From Spirochaetales bacterium (GTDB taxonomy: Bacteria > Spirochaetota > Spirochaetia > DSM-27196 > SLST01): 18,008 nucleotides of DNA. The stretch covers positions 1-18,008 of the forward strand of contig SLST01000536.1 in NCBI GenBank assembly GCA_007130265.1. Direction: 5' to 3'. Shown here piece after piece: positions 15,036 to 18,008 of the stretch. The notes beneath the pieces were generated by a model, which worked only from the letters and a program-made list of their open reading frames with translations, did not search any database and was not told the DNA's origin. How positions within the stretch are numbered: position 1 is the first letter of the stretch; each line of letters starts with the position of its first letter. A program made the translations under genes and the position numbers.

Positions 15036-16046
15036 ATGCGGAGATTGTGTGCAGTCTGGCTGGCAGCGGCGTTCGTCTCGTGCGTCCCTTTGCCGCCGCT
15101 TTCGTTTCTTGAGGGCGCCGACGTGGCACCTCCTGTCGTCACGGAGCTCAGACTTCGCAGCCCGGTCGAGCTGGAGGTACGGTTCGACAAACCGGTCCGT
15201 CTCGTCTCCGGCCCGCTGCACGCGGAGACGGTCTCGGTCGAGGCGGTGTCGGCGATCGAAGACCATCTTCTCTTCGTGTTCGATCCGGCGCCCTCCCCGG
15301 CCCAGCAGCACTACGTCGAGGCGCAGGTCGCCGACGCCGCGGGGAACAACCTGCGGTTCGTCGCACGCTTCTACGGGCTGAACGCGATGCTGCCGGCGAT
15401 GCTCATCAACGAGTTCATCACGAAGTCCTCCACGAATCACGGCGAGTTCGTCGAGATACGGATCCTCACAGACGGGAACCTCGCAGGAGCGTCGCTGCAT
15501 GAGGGAACGCCGGACGACTGGGACCAGCGCTTCGTCTTCCCATCGGTCGACGTCGAGGCCGGTGATTACGTGGTCGTGCACTTCCGGCCGCAGGGCATAC
15601 CGGAAGAGATCAACGAAACGACGGACACGAGCGCCTCCGGCGGGCGAAACGCCTCCGCGGAGGCGTGGGACTTCTGGGTGGAGGGGGGAACCGGGCTGTC
15701 GAGCAACAACGGGGTGCTGACCCTGACTGAGAACCCGCTCGGGGGGTACATCGACGCGGTGCTCTACTCGAACCGCACGAGCGATTCGGATGAGCGGTAC
15801 CGCGGATTCGGCAGCCGCAAGGTCATGGATCGGGCGGACGATATCGTGGCGGCGGGAGCGTGGGTCGCGGCTGGAAGCGCCGTCGCTCCCGAGGACGCAA
15901 TCGACTCTTCCCTGAGCACCGCGACGCGCTCCATGTCGCGAGCCTCCGACGGACGCGACACGAACAGCGCGGCCGACTGGCACATCACGCCAACGCGCGG
16001 ATCGACTCCCGGAGGCGAGAACACGGACGAGGTGTACGATTCGTGA
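15036..16046 (+). CDS. lipoprotein with Ig-like region and lamin-tail domain (LTD)
   Basis: A 336-residue predicted lipoprotein. ATG 15036 follows GGAGG with good spacing. The N-terminus MRRLCAVWLAAAFVSC gives a lipobox FVSC, with C16 as the lipidated cysteine; phenylalanine at -3 is atypical but seen in spirochaetes. Residues ~32-110 look like a bacterial Ig-like (SbsA/Big_5-type) strand domain (VTELRLRSPVELEVRFDKPV, later VEAQVADAAGNNLRF). Residues ~120-280 match the lamin-tail domain: LINEFITKSSTNHGEFVEIR, then AGDYVVVHFRP, GVLTLTENPLGGYIDAVLYS. The C-terminal ~50 residues (SLSTATRSMSR...DWHITPTRGSTPG) match the 'RxxDGxDTNxAADW...PTPG' ending that often follows bacterial LTDs. LTD proteins are exported and poorly characterised, often tied to surface adhesion or nucleases. 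No catalytic motif is seen. The exact role is unknown. Confidence 0.82.
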   Translation: MRRLCAVWLAAAFVSCVPLPPLSFLEGADVAPPVVTELRLRSPVELEVRFDKPVRLVSGPLHAETVSVEAVSAIEDHLLFVFDPAPSPAQQHYVEAQVADAAGNNLRFVARFYGLNAMLPAMLINEFITKSSTNHGEFVEIRILTDGNLAGASLHEGTPDDWDQRFVFPSVDVEAGDYVVVHFRPQGIPEEINETTDTSASGGRNASAEAWDFWVEGGTGLSSNNGVLTLTENPLGGYIDAVLYSNRTSDSDERYRGFGSRKVMDRADDIVAAGAWVAAGSAVAPEDAIDSSLSTATRSMSRASDGRDTNSAADWHITPTRGSTPGGENTDEVYDS

Positions 16047-16061
16047 GGTCTTCGCCGGCCG

Positions 16062-16084
16062 AGACGTGGTCTCAGACGTGGTCT
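16062..16084. repeat. tandem palindromic 11-mers at the trxA 3' end
   Basis: AGACGTGGTCT occurs twice, at 16062-16072 and 16074-16084, separated by one base. Each copy is itself a hairpin (AGAC-GTG-GTCT). A slightly longer hairpin, GAGAC-GTG-GTCTC, occupies 16061-16073. The repeats straddle the trxA stop codon and lie 15 bp after the convergent lipoprotein gene. They may act in termination or mRNA 3'-end protection, but the stems are short and no T-tract is present. Confidence 0.6.
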
Positions 16085-16395
16085 TTGAAGAGCTCTTCGA
16101 TTGCCGGCTTGGGAAGGGCGCCTACTTTTCGGCCGACTTCCTCGCCACCCTTGATCAGGATCAGCGTCGGGATGCTCTGAACGCTGAACTTCATCGCGAG
16201 CTCACCCTCCGAATCAACGTCGAGCTTGCCCACCTTGAGCCGACCTGCGTACTCGTCGCTGATCTCGGCGAGCACCGGGGCGATCATCTTGCACGGCATG
16301 CACCACTCGGCCCAGAAGTCGATGAGTACGGGAACGTCGGAGTTCACCACTTCATCGTCGTAGTTCGAGGTCGTGATTGCTACTTCGTTTGCCAT
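16072..16395 (-). CDS. trxA: thioredoxin with WCMPC active site
   Basis: Small cytoplasmic dithiol oxidoreductase, 107 residues, the normal thioredoxin length. The active site is DFWAEWCMPCK, with C32 and C35. Methionine replaces the usual glycine between the cysteines, a minor variant expected to shift redox potential slightly. The buried D26, the cis-proline in SIPT (P76) and the C-terminal GxxPK-type segment are present. No signal peptide is seen, so it is cytoplasmic. ATG 16395 has a good GGAG ribosome binding site. It lies 84 nt downstream of trpA on the same strand but has its own promoter-like sequence at 16438-16466, so it need not depend on the trp genes. It converges on the LTD lipoprotein gene. 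Confidence 0.95.
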   Translation of the reverse strand: MANEVAITTSNYDDEVVNSDVPVLIDFWAEWCMPCKMIAPVLAEISDEYAGRLKVGKLDVDSEGELAMKFSVQSIPTLILIKGGEEVGRKVGALPKPAIEELFKDHV

Positions 16396-16437
16396 TCAAC
16401 TCTCCACGGTATCAGTACGCCGATCAGGCGCACCTCG

Positions 16438-16466
16438 AATATGGCGTCTCCCGCGCGCCGCGTCAA
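16438..16466 (-). promoter_or_regulatory. predicted promoter of trxA
   Basis: On the minus strand, TTGACG (16461-16466, five of six) and CATATT (16438-16443, four of six) are 17 nt apart. The -10 is identical to that of the efflux operon promoter. Transcription would start near 16431, giving a ~36-nt leader to the trxA ATG. The -35 lies within the loop of the GC-rich stem after trpA. Confidence 0.55.
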
Positions 16467-16475
16467 CTCGCGCGC
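16453..16475 (-). terminator. GC-rich stem-loop after trpA
   Basis: GCGCGC at 16453-16458 can pair with GCGCGC at 16470-16475 around an 11-nt loop, starting 5 nt past the trpA stop codon on the minus strand. There is no T-tract, and the region is GC-rich enough for chance pairing. It may end the trp transcript before trxA. Confidence 0.3.
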
Positions 16476-16479
16476 CGCC

Positions 16480-17304
16480 TCATCTCGCGCCGGAGGGAGC
16501 GCCGCCGACGAGGGATCGAGCCTGCGCGGCCATATGAGCGCGTAGCTGTTCGGGCTGCTCGCTCGCGTGCGTGGTCACAGTGCGCACGAAGGCGCTGCCC
16601 ACGACGGTCGCGTGCACGTGGGGGTCGAGCGCCTCCACCTGGGCCCGCTCGGACACGCCGAACCCAGCCATGGCTCTGACCCCCGCGTCGCGGAGCCGGT
16701 CGAGAAAGCGCAGGTTCTCCTCGCCGAGCTCCGTCTTTGCGCCCGTGGTGCCGCTTCGAAGAGCGACGTAGACGTACTCCGGCCGCGACTCGAGCAGCAG
16801 AGCAACGCGCGTCTCGCGAGCGGAGGTCACGGTGACCGGCACGATCGTGGTGCCCACGTCCCGTGCGGCCGCGAACACCCCCTCGTCGTAGTCGAGTGGG
16901 AGGTCCGGCAGGATGAAGCCGGTCGCCCCGGCGCGCGCGCCGTCCTCGAGGAAGCGCCGCACCCCGCGCGCGAAGAGGAGGCTCGCGTACGACATGATGA
17001 AGATGGGCACCGCGCGAGGGCCGCCTGCGTCGTCGGCCGCCTCAGCGGCTGCGTCGGCTCCCGGGCCGCGGGCCGCGACGGACGCCAAGGCGCGCACGAA
17101 GTCGAACCCCGCGTCGACGCTGAACCCGCCGTCGAGCGCGTACTGGCACGCGTGCTGGATCACCGGCCCGTCGGCGGTGGGGTCGGAAAAGGGAAACTGG
17201 ACCTCGAGGTACGAAGCCCCGCCGTCGACGAGCCCTTCGGCCACCGCGAGCGACCGTTCGGGGTCGGGGTAGTGCGCGACGAGGTGCGCCATGATCGTGC
17301 TCAT
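16480..17304 (-). CDS. trpA: tryptophan synthase alpha subunit
   Basis: TrpA cleaves indole-3-glycerol phosphate to indole, which passes through a tunnel to TrpB. ATG 17304 follows AGGAGG at 7 nt and overlaps the trpB stop (ATGA), the usual coupled trpB-trpA order. The 274-residue product begins MSTIMAHLVAHYPD. It aligns with the first beta strand of E. coli TrpA and so lacks about 15 N-terminal residues (helix H0), a short form. Catalytic residues are present: E34 in LEVQFPFSDP and D45 in TADGP, with the same spacing as E. coli E49 and D60. The flexible loop carries SGTTGAKTELGEENL and the phosphate site AGFGVSERAQ...VVGSAFV. An alanine-rich insert near residues 77-98 (AAAEAADDAGG) is unusual and probably forms a surface loop. 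Confidence 0.95.
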   Translation of the reverse strand: MSTIMAHLVAHYPDPERSLAVAEGLVDGGASYLEVQFPFSDPTADGPVIQHACQYALDGGFSVDAGFDFVRALASVAARGPGADAAAEAADDAGGPRAVPIFIMSYASLLFARGVRRFLEDGARAGATGFILPDLPLDYDEGVFAAARDVGTTIVPVTVTSARETRVALLLESRPEYVYVALRSGTTGAKTELGEENLRFLDRLRDAGVRAMAGFGVSERAQVEALDPHVHATVVGSAFVRTVTTHASEQPEQLRAHMAAQARSLVGGAPSGAR

Positions 17305-18008
17305 CGTTTCGCCTCCTGGATGAGAAACTCGCGCCATCCGTCGGGGCTGAGCTCGTGGGCCGTGATGAAGAGGTCCTTGTCTCCGCGGCCGGACATGTTG
17401 ACGACGATCGCCTCCTCGGGCGAGAGCTCGCGCGCGAGCCGGATCGCCTCGGCGGCGCCATGGGCCGACTCGAGCGCGAAGATCACCCCCTCGCGGCGCG
17501 CGAAGAACCGGAGCGCCTCGAGCGCCTCGGCGTCGGTGGCGCGCGCGAACTCCACCCGCCCGCTCATCCCGAGCGACGCGAGCTGCGGCCCTATGCCCGG
17601 GTAGTCGAGGCCGGCGGAGACCGAGTGGGTATCCTGCACCTGGCCGTCCTCGTCGAGCAGGAAGAGGCTCTTGTACCCCTGCACGATCCCGGGCCGCCCG
17701 AGGCCGAGCATCCTCGCCGCGTGCTGCCCGGTCCCGACACCGCGGCCACCCGCTTCAACGCCCACGAGCCGCGGCGTCGCCGCGTCAAGGAAAGGCGCAA
17801 AGAACCCGATAGCGTTGCTCCCGCCGCCTACGCAGGCGACGAGCGCCGTCGTCTTCAGGCCGAGCGGATCGATCATGGAGGCGATCTGCGCCTGCGTCTC
17901 GCGCCCCACGACCGACTGGAACTCGCGCACCATGTCGGGGTAGGGACTCGGTCCGAGCGCGGAGCCGATGAGGTAGTGGGTGTTCGCGAAGCTCCCCGCC
18001 CAGTCGCG
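17301..18008 (-). CDS. trpB: tryptophan synthase beta subunit, C-terminal part (5' end cut by window)
   Basis: TrpB is the PLP enzyme that condenses indole with serine to give tryptophan. The frame is open from the window edge, so 235 C-terminal residues are seen. They begin RDWAGSFANTHYLIGSALGP, matching the family's RDW...HYLIGT.AGPHPYP region. VGGGSNAIGFFAPF is the PLP phosphate-binding glycine loop. VGVEAGGRGVGTGQHAARM, SVSAGLDYPGIGPQ, ALESAHGAAEAI and NMSGRGDKDLF follow in the canonical order. The catalytic lysine lies in the unseen N-terminal part. A short C-terminal tail (TAHELSPDGWREFLIQEAKR) extends past the core. The stop overlaps the trpA start by 4 nt. The gene is the standard TrpB1-type by these motifs. 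Confidence 0.96.
   Translation of the reverse strand, partial: RDWAGSFANTHYLIGSALGPSPYPDMVREFQSVVGRETQAQIASMIDPLGLKTTALVACVGGGSNAIGFFAPFLDAATPRLVGVEAGGRGVGTGQHAARMLGLGRPGIVQGYKSLFLLDEDGQVQDTHSVSAGLDYPGIGPQLASLGMSGRVEFARATDAEALEALRFFARREGVIFALESAHGAAEAIRLARELSPEEAIVVNMSGRGDKDLFITAHELSPDGWREFLIQEAKR

Noticed and set aside
14267..15190. N-terminal extension of glmS far upstream of MCGIIGY
   Set aside because: Class II amidotransferases need the cysteine directly after the initiator Met. The extra sequence is the regulator gene read in another frame.

Overview
This GC-rich 18 kb window is densely packed with bacterial genes. It comes from a double-membrane bacterium: it encodes an RND efflux pump with TolC-type outer membrane factors and several predicted lipoproteins. 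The adaptor without a helical hairpin resembles the minimal adaptor BesA of Borrelia. The loose lipoboxes also fit a high-GC member of the Spirochaetota. That assignment is an inference from gene content, not a proven placement.

Layout. (1) 2-3444, plus strand: the 3' part of a homoserine dehydrogenase gene (hom), then a long alpha-glucan phosphorylase (glgP). (2) 3457-4975: a DUF554 membrane protein on the minus strand, converging on glgP. Divergent from it are a 100-residue cysteine-motif protein and a small TPR-like lipoprotein. Two genes here, DUF554 and the TPR lipoprotein, have promoter-like -10 elements only 7 nt before the ATG and no Shine-Dalgarno sequence, so they may be leaderless. 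(3) 5025-11930, plus strand: a five-gene efflux operon behind a good sigma70-type promoter. The order is adaptor lipoprotein, RND permease, PII-like PG0541-family protein, TolC-like protein 1, TolC-like protein 2. (4) 11944-14943, minus strand: a cyclic-nucleotide-binding regulator, glmS and an exported protein of unknown function. These overlap head to tail and sit behind a clear promoter. (5) 15036-16046, plus strand: a lipoprotein with an Ig-like region and a lamin-tail domain. (6) 16072-18008, minus strand: the 3' part of trpB, then trpA overlapping it by 4 nt, then trxA with its own promoter.

The most unusual item is the efflux operon. The adaptor lacks the alpha-helical hairpin that normally docks to TolC. 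The first TolC-like protein keeps both helical repeats but appears to have lost both beta-hairpins that form the outer-membrane barrel. The second TolC-like protein keeps both. An attractive but unproven reading is that the barrel-less protein is a periplasmic duct segment linking the short adaptor or permease to the true outer membrane channel. The permease also carries an 11-glycine run in its predicted substrate-entry region, and a small PII-like protein is translationally coupled to it.

No rRNA, tRNA, CRISPR array, insertion sequence or phage gene was seen. Apart from the window edges there is no gene-free stretch over 300 bases. The longest intergenic gap is 146 bp (14890-15035), which holds the promoter of the regulator-glmS unit.
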